From assembly GCA_007751255.1 (NCBI GenBank), contig CP036296.1, forward strand, positions 2,728,001-2,792,000: DNA of 64,000 nucleotides. The letters are read 5' to 3'. This document shows, piece by piece, positions 39,220 to 47,874 of this stretch; position 1 is the stretch's first letter; each line of letters starts with the position of its first letter. This DNA comes from Engelhardtia mirabilis (GTDB taxonomy: Bacteria; Planctomycetota; UBA1135; GCA-002686595). Under the pieces are notes generated by a model. It was given only the letters and a program-made list of their open reading frames with translations. It was not told the DNA's origin and did not search any database. The position numbers and the translations under genes are program-made.

Positions 39220-42159
39220 TCAGTGCCGCAACCCCCGCGTCGCCGTCGAGCGCCGACGGTCCTCCACGTCGCCGCCCTTGGGTCCGTGGCGCAGCGCCGC
39301 CTGGGCCGCCGCCAAGCGCGCGATCGGCACCCGATAGGGAGAGCACGAGACGTACTCGAGCCCCAGGCGGTGACAGAAGTCGATCGACGACGGATCGCCG
39401 CCGTGCTCACCGCAGATGCCGAGCTTCAGGTCCGGCTTCACCTGGCGCCCCTCGTGGCAGGCGATATGCATCAGGCGACCCACGCCGACCTGGTCGAGCT
39501 GGGCAAACGGATCGTGGTCGAAGATCTCGTTCTCCATGTAGGCCGGGATGAATTTGCCGGCGTCGTCACGGCTGATGCCGTAGGTCGTCTGGGTCAGGTC
39601 GTTGGTTCCGAAGGAGAAGAAGTCCGCCACGGCGGCGATCTTGTCGGCCACCAGGCAGGCGCGCGGCAGCTCGATCATGGTTCCGAGCAGGTAGGGGATA
39701 TCGATCTCCAGACGCTTGCAGACCGCGGCCGCCTCCTCGCGCACGACCATGGCCTGCAGCTCCAGCTCGCGCACGGTGCCGACCAGCGGGATCATCACTT
39801 CGGGGCGCGGCTTGCGTCCGGTCCTCTTGGCCACCCGGCAGGCGGCCTCGAACAGGGCGCGCACCTGACAGCGGGTGATCTCCGGGTGGGCGATTCCCAG
39901 GCGGCAGCCGCGGTGCCCCAGCATGGGGTTGAGCTCGGACAGGTACTCGACCTTGGCGTGCAGGCGTTTGAAGGGCACGCCCATGGCCTTGGCCAGCTCG
40001 CGCTGCGCCTCTTCCTCCATGGGCAGGAACTCGTGCAGCGGCGGATCCAGGGTGCGGATCGTCACCGGCCGCTGGCCCATCTCCATGAAGATGCCCTCGA
40101 AGTCCTCGCGCTGCAGGGGCAGGATCCGCGCCAGGGCCTCCTCGCGCGCCTCCTGGTCCTCGGCCAGGATCATCTCGCGCACGGCTTCGATCTTCTCGTC
40201 GCCGAAGAACATGTGCTCGGTGCGCGTCAGGCCGATGCCTTCGGCCCCGAAAGCGATCGCCGTCTCGCACTGGTCGGGTTGGTCGGCGTTGGTGCGCACG
40301 CCGAGCTCGCGCACCTCGTCGGCCCACTTCATCAGCGTCAGGAAAGCCTTGACGATGCCCGTGGCGGGGGCGTGCTTGGTGGCCTTGCGCGCCGGCTTGG
40401 TCTCGGCCGCGAAGAGGTGCTCGATCACCGCCGAGGGCTGGGTATTGACCAGGCCCTGGTAGACCTCGCCGGTGTTGCCATCGAGGCTGACCCACTCGCC
40501 CTCTTCGATCACGCGCCCACCGGCGGTCATGCAGCGACGCGCGTAGTCGATCTCGATCTCGCCCGCACCGGCCACGCAGACCAGTCCCATCTGCCGCGCC
40601 ACGAGTGCCGCGTGGCTGGTCATGCCGCCGCGTGCGGTGAGGATGCCGACCGAGGCCTGCATGCCCTTGATGTCCTCCGGGCTGGTCTCGATGCGGGCCA
40701 GGATCACCGGCTCGGGGTGTTCGGCAGCGCGCCGCTCGGCCGCCTCGGGGCTGAACACGATGCGACCGGTGGCGGCGCCGGGGCCGGCGTTGAGGCCCTT
40801 GGTCAGAAGGCGCCCCTTGGCCCTGGCGACGTCGAGTTCCTTGGGGTCGAAGACCGGACGCAGGAGCTGGTTGAGCCCCTCCGGATCGACACGCAAGAGC
40901 GCCTCGTCCCGCGTGATCAGCTTCTCGCGCACCATGTCGGTGGCGATCTGCACGGCGGCGAAACCGGTGCGCTTGCCCGAGCGGCACTGGAGCATGTACA
41001 GGCGTCCCTCCTGGATCGTGAACTCCAGGTCCTGCATGTCGCGGTAGTGCTTCTCGAGCAACTTCTGGATGCGCTGCAGCTCGCGCCAGGCCTTGGGCAG
41101 GGTCTTCTCGAGCGAGGCGATCGGCAAGGGCGTGCGGATGCCCGCGACCACGTCCTCGCCTTGCGCGTCGATCAGGTACTCGCCGTAGAAGCGCTTCTCG
41201 CCTGTGGCGGGATCGCGGGTGAACGCCACACCGGTGCCCGAGGTCTTGCCCAGGTTGCCGTAGACCATCGCAACCACGCTGACCGCCGTGCCCCAGCTCG
41301 AGGAGATGCCCTCCATCTGGCGGTAGGCAATCGCGCGGTCGTTGTTCCAGGAGCGGAAGACGGCCTCGATCGCGCCCCAAAGCTGTTCCTGGGGATCGTC
41401 CGGGAAGGGCTCTCCGGTGCGGTCGAAGACAATGCGCTTGAACTCGCCCACGAGTCGTTCGAGGTCGGCGGCGGAGAGCTCCGTGTCCTCCTCGACGCCG
41501 ACGCGGTTCTTGAGCGCTTCGAGTGCCATGGTGAAGGGGTCGTGCAGCTCGCCGTCGACTGCGCCGACGCCCAGGACCACGTCGGAGTACATCTGCACGA
41601 AGCGACGGTAGGCGTCCCAGGCGAAGCGCCGATTGCCGGACTTGGCGGCCAAGCCCTCGACTGTCTTGTGGTTCAGACCGAGGTTCAGGACCGTGTCCAT
41701 CATCCCGGGCATCGAAACCCGCGCTCCCGAGCGGACCGAGACCAAGAGCGGATCGTCGGCGTCCGCGAACTTCTTGCCGATCGAGCGCTCGACCTTGACC
41801 AGGGCGGCGGCGACCTGCTTGCGGACACTCGCGCTGAAGACTCCCTTCTCGGCCAGGAAGTCCGTGCAGACCTCGGTCGTGATCGTGAAGCCGGGGGGCA
41901 CCGGCAGCCCCATGCGGCTCATCTCCGCCAGGTTGGCGCCCTTGCCGCCGAGCAGCTCCTTGTCCTCCTTCGACCCGTCGGCGACGCCGTCGCCGAACCA
42001 ATAGACGTCACGCCTGGCGCGGGCTGCGCGGGCTGCGCGGGCGGCCATGGCCTTGGGCGGGGCCTTGGGCACTGCCTTCTTGGTCGCCTTGGCAGCGGGT
42101 TTGCGGGTCACGGTCTTCTTCGGGGCGGTGCCGCGCTTGGCGGCCTTGCGCTTGGCCAT
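39220..42159 (-). CDS. ppdK: Pyruvate, phosphate dikinase
   Basis: This 979-aa enzyme interconverts pyruvate + ATP + phosphate and phosphoenolpyruvate + AMP + pyrophosphate. Residues about 1-50 form an Ala/Lys/Arg/Pro-rich extension not normal for the family (usual length 870-890). The nucleotide-binding region follows (VYWFGDG, LGGKGANLAEMSRMGLPVPPGFTITTEVC, SVRSGARVSMPGMMDTVLNLG). The swivelling domain has the phosphohistidine motif ARGGMTSHAALVARQMG with H516. The PEP-binding barrel has RTNADQPDQCETAIAFGAEGIGLTRTEHMFF, and the end has GICGEHGGDP and SCSPYRVPIARLAAAQA. ATG 42159 begins the extension. The gene is probably transcribed alone. Confidence 0.96.
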   Translation of the reverse strand: MAKRKAAKRGTAPKKTVTRKPAAKATKKAVPKAPPKAMAARAARAARARRDVYWFGDGVADGSKEDKELLGGKGANLAEMSRMGLPVPPGFTITTEVCTDFLAEKGVFSASVRKQVAAALVKVERSIGKKFADADDPLLVSVRSGARVSMPGMMDTVLNLGLNHKTVEGLAAKSGNRRFAWDAYRRFVQMYSDVVLGVGAVDGELHDPFTMALEALKNRVGVEEDTELSAADLERLVGEFKRIVFDRTGEPFPDDPQEQLWGAIEAVFRSWNNDRAIAYRQMEGISSSWGTAVSVVAMVYGNLGKTSGTGVAFTRDPATGEKRFYGEYLIDAQGEDVVAGIRTPLPIASLEKTLPKAWRELQRIQKLLEKHYRDMQDLEFTIQEGRLYMLQCRSGKRTGFAAVQIATDMVREKLITRDEALLRVDPEGLNQLLRPVFDPKELDVARAKGRLLTKGLNAGPGAATGRIVFSPEAAERRAAEHPEPVILARIETSPEDIKGMQASVGILTARGGMTSHAALVARQMGLVCVAGAGEIEIDYARRCMTAGGRVIEEGEWVSLDGNTGEVYQGLVNTQPSAVIEHLFAAETKPARKATKHAPATGIVKAFLTLMKWADEVRELGVRTNADQPDQCETAIAFGAEGIGLTRTEHMFFGDEKIEAVREMILAEDQEAREEALARILPLQREDFEGIFMEMGQRPVTIRTLDPPLHEFLPMEEEAQRELAKAMGVPFKRLHAKVEYLSELNPMLGHRGCRLGIAHPEITRCQVRALFEAACRVAKRTGRKPRPEVMIPLVGTVRELELQAMVVREEAAAVCKRLEIDIPYLLGTMIELPRACLVADKIAAVADFFSFGTNDLTQTTYGISRDDAGKFIPAYMENEIFDHDPFAQLDQVGVGRLMHIACHEGRQVKPDLKLGICGEHGGDPSSIDFCHRLGLEYVSCSPYRVPIARLAAAQAALRHGPKGGDVEDRRRSTATRGLRH

Positions 42160-42323
42160 GGTGGGGGGGCTGGGCGGGGAGACGTCGATGCCCGCACTCC
42201 TCGCGGCGGGCCGACGGGAGGCTTCGGCCGGGGAGCACGCGGAACTCCAACCATTAGACCGACGATAGTGCCGAGGCCCACGTGAAGAGCCCGTGGGCGC
42301 CCCGCGCCGCCTCGCGGTTCGCG

Positions 42324-43013
42324 TCAGGAACCCTTCGCGATGAGCTCCTCGGCCTGTTCGCGCTCCAGGGGCAGCAGGCTGTCGATCTTCCATTCCCGCC
42401 CCACGCGCAGCTCGTCGACGGCGTCGGGGTCTACGGGCGTTGCCAGGCCGAGGGGGTCCTCCACGTCGACCCAGGCCCACAGCAGGGGCTTGCCCTCGCT
42501 CTCGTCGAGGAACAGATTTCGGCCCAGGTCGACGGCCCCGTCCAGCACCCGCCTCTCGCCGACGTAGAGCTCGAAGAACTCCTCGGTCACCAACTCGACC
42601 AGCAGGAAGCGGTGGATCCAGAGCACCTTGACCTCGGCCACCAGGGCCCAGCGGTCTGCGCCCACCGGCCAGGAACGCCGCACCTTCGCCGCGGCCACGC
42701 GCTTGAGGCCGGGCGTCGAGGACAGCAGCTCATCCCGCGCGATGCGGTAGGTGGCGCTGTCGATGCCCTCGCGCAGCTTCATCGAGGTCGCCAGGCAGCG
42801 GTACTCGAGGTCCTCCTGGTCCGTGGCGAAGGCCGTTTGGAAGGTACGGAAGCACTGCTCCGGGGTCCGGAAGCCCACGTCCAGCCAGGCCTCGGGTGTC
42901 GGGCGCGGCGCGCTGCAACTTGCGAGCAGGGCCGCGCCACAGGCGAGCAGGGTCGTGAGCAGGTCGTTCGCGCGGCCGCGGGAGCGCGAGGCGTGGAGCT
43001 GATGGAGGGCCAT
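42324..43013 (-). CDS. Hypothetical lipoprotein
   Basis: This 229-aa protein has a lipoprotein signal (LLTTLLACGAALLASC). The mature part shows FRTPEQCFRTFQTAFATDQEDLEYRCLAT, a pattern like secreted proteins that adopt an NTF2-like or DUF4440-like fold, but the match is only by eye. The C-terminal half is mixed and acidic. It is divergent from the DUF1573 gene and starts 6 nt after a -10-like box. Confidence 0.72.
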   Translation of the reverse strand: MALHQLHASRSRGRANDLLTTLLACGAALLASCSAPRPTPEAWLDVGFRTPEQCFRTFQTAFATDQEDLEYRCLATSMKLREGIDSATYRIARDELLSSTPGLKRVAAAKVRRSWPVGADRWALVAEVKVLWIHRFLLVELVTEEFFELYVGERRVLDGAVDLGRNLFLDESEGKPLLWAWVDVEDPLGLATPVDPDAVDELRVGREWKIDSLLPLEREQAEELIAKGS

Positions 43014-43019
43014 CGGGGC

Positions 43020-43025
43020 AGGTTA
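43020..43025 (-). promoter_or_regulatory. -10-like hexamer TAACCT, likely leaderless start
   Basis: On the minus strand TAACCT ends 6 nt before ATG 43013. It is the closest such spacing in the window. Confidence 0.45.
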
Positions 43026-43097
43026 GCCATCGGGCGTGCCGCCGTCCCGCACCGGAATCGGCGGCCTTCGGCCCTCACGCAGCGGCGGCGCTGCCCG

Positions 43098-43103
43098 TAG
43101 TCT
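43098..43103 (+). promoter_or_regulatory. -10-like hexamer TAGTCT, likely leaderless start
   Basis: TAGTCT ends 8 nt before ATG 43112. Both genes of this divergent pair have such a box. Confidence 0.45.
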
Positions 43104-43111
43104 CGTGAGCC

Positions 43112-44314
43112 ATGACCGGTCGCCACGCTCTGCCCATGGTTGGGCTCCTGATCCTTCCCCTCGCTGCCTGTGGAGGCAGTGAGCCCGGTGTCGCAAACGG
43201 CTCGACGGGATCGTCGCCGACGAACTCCGGTGTCGCAGCCGCGGTCGCGGGGCCCGCTGCCGCGCAATCGGCCGGCCTGCACTGCGCCGAGCCGGCCTTC
43301 AACTTCGGCTCGATCTGGGAGGGACAGATCGTCGAGCACACCTTCGAGCTGGTCGCCGCCGGCGATGCGCCCGTGAAGGTGGAGGCGGTGCGAACCACCT
43401 GCGGCTGCACGATTCCGCGCTTGAGCCGCTCCGACGGCCGGACCTTCGTCGAAGGCCAGACCCTCGAGCCCGGGGAGGGCCTCTCCCTCAACGTACGCTT
43501 CTCGAGCCTGCAGCGCACCGGGACCCACGACCGTCCGGTGACCCTGTACGGCAACGTGTCCCCCGAGGGCCGCTACCAGGTCAAGCTCACGGGCGTGGTG
43601 CAGCCGCGGCTCCAGGCGAACCAGGAGGTCGCGGAGATGGGGACCCTGCTGCGCTCCGAGACGGCCCGGGCCGAGGTCGAGCTGGTCTCGGCGGACGGTG
43701 AGCCCGTGCTGCTGCTGCCGCCGCGACCCCCGGGTGGGCCGGCGGGGAACAGCGTCGCCCCCTGGCCAGCCGAGCTGGGCTTGCAGCTGGTGCCCGAGGA
43801 TCCCGATCAGCGCGGACGCTCGGCGCACTGGACCGCCGTCCTCGAGTTGTCCGCTGGCGGTGAGTCCGCGGCCTTCCACTGGCCGGTCAGGATCGAGATC
43901 GCCGACGAAGACGGTGACTACACGAGCACCGGCGCGACGATCTACGCCCGATGGAACCGGGTCCGCCCGGTGGAGTCCATGCCCCGAGCCCTGGCCCTTG
44001 GGGTGCTGCGCCAGGGGGTCCTCAAGTCGGCGTCGGTGCGGCTGGTAGCCCACTCCGAGGACGTCGACCTGGCCGGGCTGGACGTGGCCGGGGCGACGAT
44101 CGAGGCCGCCGTCCAGGGCCAGGAGGTGGGGGAGTTCCTCCAACTCGTCCTCCGTCCGGGTGAGACGTCGGCAGAGGCGAACCTGGAGCTGGTGGTCGAC
44201 GGGCTGCCCAGCGGCCTCACCGGCCCCCTGCGCGGGCGTGTCCTCCTGCCCCTGGGACGCGAGGACCAGGAGTTCCTCGAGGTTCGGCTCGACGGTGTGA
44301 TTGCCGCGGGTTGA
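43112..44314 (+). CDS. DUF1573-type lipoprotein
   Basis: This 400-aa protein has a lipoprotein signal (GLLILPLAACGG) and a low-complexity Ser/Ala linker. The DUF1573 (ASH/HYDIN-like immunoglobulin) domain is at about residues 50-165: FNFGSIWEGQIVEHTFELVAAGDAPVKVEAVRTTCGCTIPRL, then LEPGEGLSLNVRFSSLQRTGTHDRPVTLYGNV. The T-C-G-C-T motif is characteristic. The remaining 230 residues are beta-rich and may be further related domains. The family occurs on surface proteins of Bacteroidota and Planctomycetota, and its biochemical role is unknown. A second member follows 161 bp downstream. Confidence 0.87.
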   Translation: MTGRHALPMVGLLILPLAACGGSEPGVANGSTGSSPTNSGVAAAVAGPAAAQSAGLHCAEPAFNFGSIWEGQIVEHTFELVAAGDAPVKVEAVRTTCGCTIPRLSRSDGRTFVEGQTLEPGEGLSLNVRFSSLQRTGTHDRPVTLYGNVSPEGRYQVKLTGVVQPRLQANQEVAEMGTLLRSETARAEVELVSADGEPVLLLPPRPPGGPAGNSVAPWPAELGLQLVPEDPDQRGRSAHWTAVLELSAGGESAAFHWPVRIEIADEDGDYTSTGATIYARWNRVRPVESMPRALALGVLRQGVLKSASVRLVAHSEDVDLAGLDVAGATIEAAVQGQEVGEFLQLVLRPGETSAEANLELVVDGLPSGLTGPLRGRVLLPLGREDQEFLEVRLDGVIAAG

Positions 44315-44417
44315 AGCACTTCGCCAGGTGCCTCCAACCCTCTTGCCGCTCGGCCGTAGGCCCCTTGGAATCCCGCTCCGCGGCGCCGCGGACGGTTCCG
44401 ATTGTCGATCTGGCGGC

Positions 44418-44423
44418 TAGACT
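44418..44423 (+). promoter_or_regulatory. -10-like hexamer TAGACT
   Basis: TAGACT lies 52 nt before ATG 44476 of the second DUF1573 gene. Confidence 0.3.
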
Positions 44424-44475
44424 CGCCTGGCCGCGATGCCCCCGACCACCTACGGTCGAACGACCCCGACACGCC

Positions 44476-46008
44476 ATGCAACGACTCGATCGATCCGCCG
44501 CCCTGGCTGCCCTGCTCACCGCAGGCCTGGCTGGCGCCTGTGCCAACCCGTCCGACGCCTCCGAGAACGTGCTCGAGGTCAACGCCTCCGGATCCGCGCT
44601 CGCGGCCGCGGGGAGCGGAGTTTTCACGATCAGTCCGACCGGTGAGCGCCACTCGCCCTGGAGCCCGCCCGTGCTCGAGACCGGCGTCGACCTCTCGGGT
44701 GTGCGCCTGCCCGTGGGCGCCGCGCCCGCCCCGGCGCCGGTGACCGGCCCGCCGGCCGTCGGTCCGCAGCCCGCTCCCGGCGCCGCGGCTAACCCCGGGG
44801 CCCCGGCGAGCACCGCGGTGTTCAACGGTCCCGACGGTGCGTTGACCATCGAAGAGGGCGGCGACTCCCACGACTTCGGGCCCCTCGTGCAGGGTGCCGT
44901 GGTCGAGCACACCTTCACCCTGCGCAGCACCGGTGAGAGCCCGCTGATCGTCCAGAGCACGAAGCAGTCCTGTGGCTGCACCGTCGCCACCTCCCAGCGG
45001 GTCAGCGCCTCGGGCGAGAAGGAGCCCTACGTCTTCGGCGGAGAGATCGCTCCCGGAGAGTCCCTGGAGATCACCGCGCGGGTCAACACCGAGGGCAAGA
45101 AGAACCAACTGCACAGCACCGTGACGGTGTTCTCGAACGATCCGGCGCGCACGCATCAGTTGAGCCTGAGTGCCGACGTGCAGCCGTTCTTCAACTTCGA
45201 GCCCAACGCCTACATCCAGTTCGGGCGCCTGTTCGCCAACGAGACGCGCACCGAGCAGGTCCGGGTGACCAGTGGGGTCGTCGACCATTTCGGTCTTAGC
45301 CTGGCAACCGAGGGCATTCCGGAGCACCTCTCGATCGAGCTGCGTCCCGTCGATCCGGACGCCGACGGCCGAGCGGCCGCCTGGGACGTGCTGGCCACGA
45401 TCCTTCCCGGCGCGCCCGAGAGCCCGAGCCAGAACTTCCCCCTGCGCCTGGTCTCCGACGTGCCCGTCGAGGGTGCGCCCGCGATGCCCGACGGCAGCGC
45501 CCGGACCCAATCGGCGATCTGCTACACCGTCGCCCAGGTGGTCGGTCTGGTCTCGGCCAACCCCTACTACGTGTCCTTCGGTCTGGTGCGGCCCGGCCAG
45601 GAGCTCGAGCGCTCGTTCACGATCGAAATCGCGGACGACGAGTTCGTCGCGGGCGAGATGCCGGTGACCCTGCGCGGTCGCCAGCCCCAGGACGAGGAGC
45701 TGCTCGCCGATCGCCTGACCTGGAGCGTGGTGCCGGTGGACGGTGATCCGCACAAGTACGAAGTGCGCCTGACCCTGGCTGACTTGCCCGACAGCTACAC
45801 CGGCCCCTTCGGCGGGTACGTGGACGTCGAGATCGGTCACCCGACCAAGCCGACCCTCTCGATCCCCTTCTCCGGTGTGGTCCGCACCAACGTCGTGCGT
45901 CCCCAGGCGCCGCCGGCGACGCCCATCCCCGGAACCTCGGGCCCGGGAACTTCCGCGACGGGAACTTCCGCGACGGGGAGCGGTAGCTCGACCACCAGCG
46001 GCAACTAG
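44476..46008 (+). CDS. DUF1573-type lipoprotein, paralogue of the preceding gene
   Basis: ATG 44476 gives a lipoprotein signal (LLTAGLAGAC), so the longer frame from 44311 was rejected (510 aa). A Pro/Ala-rich linker (about residues 60-120) precedes the DUF1573 domain: HDFGPLVQGAVVEHTFTLRSTGESPLIVQSTKQSCGCTVATSQ, then IAPGESLEITARVNTEGKKNQLHSTVTVFSNDP. Further beta domains follow, and the C-terminal 40 residues are Pro/Gly/Ser/Thr-rich. It shares domain order with its upstream neighbour but is not nearly identical, so the duplication is old. A strong terminator follows. Confidence 0.88.
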   Translation: MQRLDRSAALAALLTAGLAGACANPSDASENVLEVNASGSALAAAGSGVFTISPTGERHSPWSPPVLETGVDLSGVRLPVGAAPAPAPVTGPPAVGPQPAPGAAANPGAPASTAVFNGPDGALTIEEGGDSHDFGPLVQGAVVEHTFTLRSTGESPLIVQSTKQSCGCTVATSQRVSASGEKEPYVFGGEIAPGESLEITARVNTEGKKNQLHSTVTVFSNDPARTHQLSLSADVQPFFNFEPNAYIQFGRLFANETRTEQVRVTSGVVDHFGLSLATEGIPEHLSIELRPVDPDADGRAAAWDVLATILPGAPESPSQNFPLRLVSDVPVEGAPAMPDGSARTQSAICYTVAQVVGLVSANPYYVSFGLVRPGQELERSFTIEIADDEFVAGEMPVTLRGRQPQDEELLADRLTWSVVPVDGDPHKYEVRLTLADLPDSYTGPFGGYVDVEIGHPTKPTLSIPFSGVVRTNVVRPQAPPATPIPGTSGPGTSATGTSATGSGSSTTSGN

Positions 46009-46090
46009 TATCGGGGGGCCGGGTCGCTCCACACCCGAACCTCCAGCCACTGCGGGCCAAGCGGTCCGCGCAGGCTCCATAGCCAGCACG

Positions 46091-46123
46091 GGACCCGCCG
46101 CGGAACATCACCGCGGCGGGTCC
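46091..46123 (+). terminator. Rho-independent terminator of the DUF1573 pair
   Basis: GGACCCGCCGCGG (46091-46103) pairs perfectly over 13 bp with CCGCGGCGGGTCC (46111-46123) around a 7-nt loop, and is followed by GTTTCC. Confidence 0.75.
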
Positions 46124-46169
46124 GTTTCCCCACCTGTCGGCGCATCCCCTGGCGCCGGACTCGCAACGC

Positions 46170-47846
46170 ATGACCGACCGACTCGGTGAGCTGCTCGTCG
46201 CCGCCGGCGTGATCGACGAGCGGCAACTCCGCGAGGCCCAGGCGCACCAACGCGGTAGCGGCGACCTGGGACAGGCCCTCCTGGACCTCGGCTTCGTGGA
46301 CGAGGTGCAACTCGGGCGGGCCCGTGCCAAGGAGCAGGGACTGCCCTTCGTCGACTTGACCCGCGGCCGAGTGCCCGACGCGCTGCTGGAGATGGTTCCC
46401 GCGGACGTCGCCAGGGAGTACCTCTTGGTCCCCGTGGCGGAGCGTGACGGAACCCTGATCGTCGCCATCGACGACCCCCTGCGGCGCTTCGTCGCCGACC
46501 AGTTGCAGTTCCAGCTCGGACGCAACGTCGCCTGCGCCCTGGCAGCGCCGAGCGCCCTACGGGCGGCGGTCACCGAGTACTACGGGGCTCCCGACGCGGC
46601 TCCCGATCCGGCCGCGGAACTCGCCAAGCAGGCCGGCAGTGGTGACGAGGCCGACGCCCCGGTGGTGCGGCTGGTGACGCGCACCTTCGCCGACGCCCTG
46701 GCGATGCGTGCCTCGGACATCCACTTCGAGCCCTTCCACGACACCCTGCGCGTGCGCTTTCGCATCGACGGGGTGCTGCGCGTGGTGGCCGAGCATCCCG
46801 GGCACCTGGCGGCGCCGCTGCTCACGCGCCTTAAGGTCATGGGCAGCCTCGACATCGCCGAGCGCAGAAAGCCCCAGGACGGGCGCATCGCGCTCAAGGT
46901 CGGCGGGCGCGAGATCGACGTGCGCGCCGCGATCCTGCCTTCGAACCACGGCGAGACGATCGTCATGCGTCTGCTCGATCGCTCCGCCAACCTGATCAGC
47001 CTGGCCGAGCTGGGCTTCGAGGGCGACGACCACGTGTGGTTCAAGCGCCTGATCTCGCGGCCCAACGGGATCGTGCTCGTGACCGGTCCCACGGGCTCGG
47101 GCAAGACGACGACCCTCTACGGCGCCCTGGCCGAGCTGAACCGGCCCGACGTCAAGATCATCACTGCCGAGGATCCGGTCGAGTACCACATCAGCGGCAT
47201 CAACCAGGTGCAGGTCAACAACAAGGTGGGGCTCAACTTCGCCCGCATCTTGAAGGCCATGCTGCGGGCTGCGCCCAACGTGATCCTGGTGGGGGAGATC
47301 CGCGACCTGGAGACGGCCGAGACGGCGATCCAGGCCGCGCTCACCGGCCACCTGGTCTTCTCCACCCTGCACACCAACGACGCGGTCAGTGCGCTGACCC
47401 GCCTGGTCGACATGGGCGTGCAGCCCTTCATGGCCTCGGCGGCCGTGCAGGGAGTCGTGGCTCAACGCCTGGTGCGGCGACTTTGCAATCAGTGCCGCGA
47501 GGCCTACACGCCGGACGGGGAGGAGGTCGCCATGCTCGGTCTGGACCCGTCCAGCGCCGCAGGGTCCACCTTCTACCGCGCGCGCGGCTGCCGCGCCTGC
47601 GAGGGCGCCGGCTACCGCGGTCGAGTGGGCCTGTTCGAGCTGTTCGAGCTCGATGCGGACCTGCGCGAGCTGGTCTACCGCGGGGCGAGCCTGGACGCGC
47701 TGCGCGCCGCGGGGCGCTCCTCGGGACGCCTGCGCGAGATCATCGTGGACGGCGCGCGCAAGGTCGTCGACGGCCACACCACGGTGGACGAGGTGCTGCG
47801 CGTGACCCGCGCCGCCACGGACCATCTGATGAACAAGTCCGTCTGA
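46170..47846 (+). CDS. pilB: Type IV pilus/type II secretion assembly ATPase (GspE/PilB), first copy
   Basis: This 558-aa protein has an MshEN-type N-terminal domain (LGELLVAAGVIDERQLREAQ, QALLDLGFVDEVQLGRA). The GspE/PilB core is complete: VTRTFADALAMRASDIHFEPF, the Walker A GPTGSGKTTTLYGAL, an Asp box (IITAEDPVEYHISGINQVQVN), Walker B VILVGEIRDLETAETAIQAALTG, and a His box STLHTNDAVSALTRL. A Zn-binding tetra-Cys domain is present: LCNQC with CRACEGAGYRGRVGLFEL. The ATPase powers polymerisation of pilins or pseudopilins at the inner membrane. It is first in a pilB-pilT-pilB-pilC series. Confidence 0.93.
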   Translation: MTDRLGELLVAAGVIDERQLREAQAHQRGSGDLGQALLDLGFVDEVQLGRARAKEQGLPFVDLTRGRVPDALLEMVPADVAREYLLVPVAERDGTLIVAIDDPLRRFVADQLQFQLGRNVACALAAPSALRAAVTEYYGAPDAAPDPAAELAKQAGSGDEADAPVVRLVTRTFADALAMRASDIHFEPFHDTLRVRFRIDGVLRVVAEHPGHLAAPLLTRLKVMGSLDIAERRKPQDGRIALKVGGREIDVRAAILPSNHGETIVMRLLDRSANLISLAELGFEGDDHVWFKRLISRPNGIVLVTGPTGSGKTTTLYGALAELNRPDVKIITAEDPVEYHISGINQVQVNNKVGLNFARILKAMLRAAPNVILVGEIRDLETAETAIQAALTGHLVFSTLHTNDAVSALTRLVDMGVQPFMASAAVQGVVAQRLVRRLCNQCREAYTPDGEEVAMLGLDPSSAAGSTFYRARGCRACEGAGYRGRVGLFELFELDADLRELVYRGASLDALRAAGRSSGRLREIIVDGARKVVDGHTTVDEVLRVTRAATDHLMNKSV

Positions 47847-47874
47847 GTCGAGCTAGCCCAACCAGCCCGCGCAG

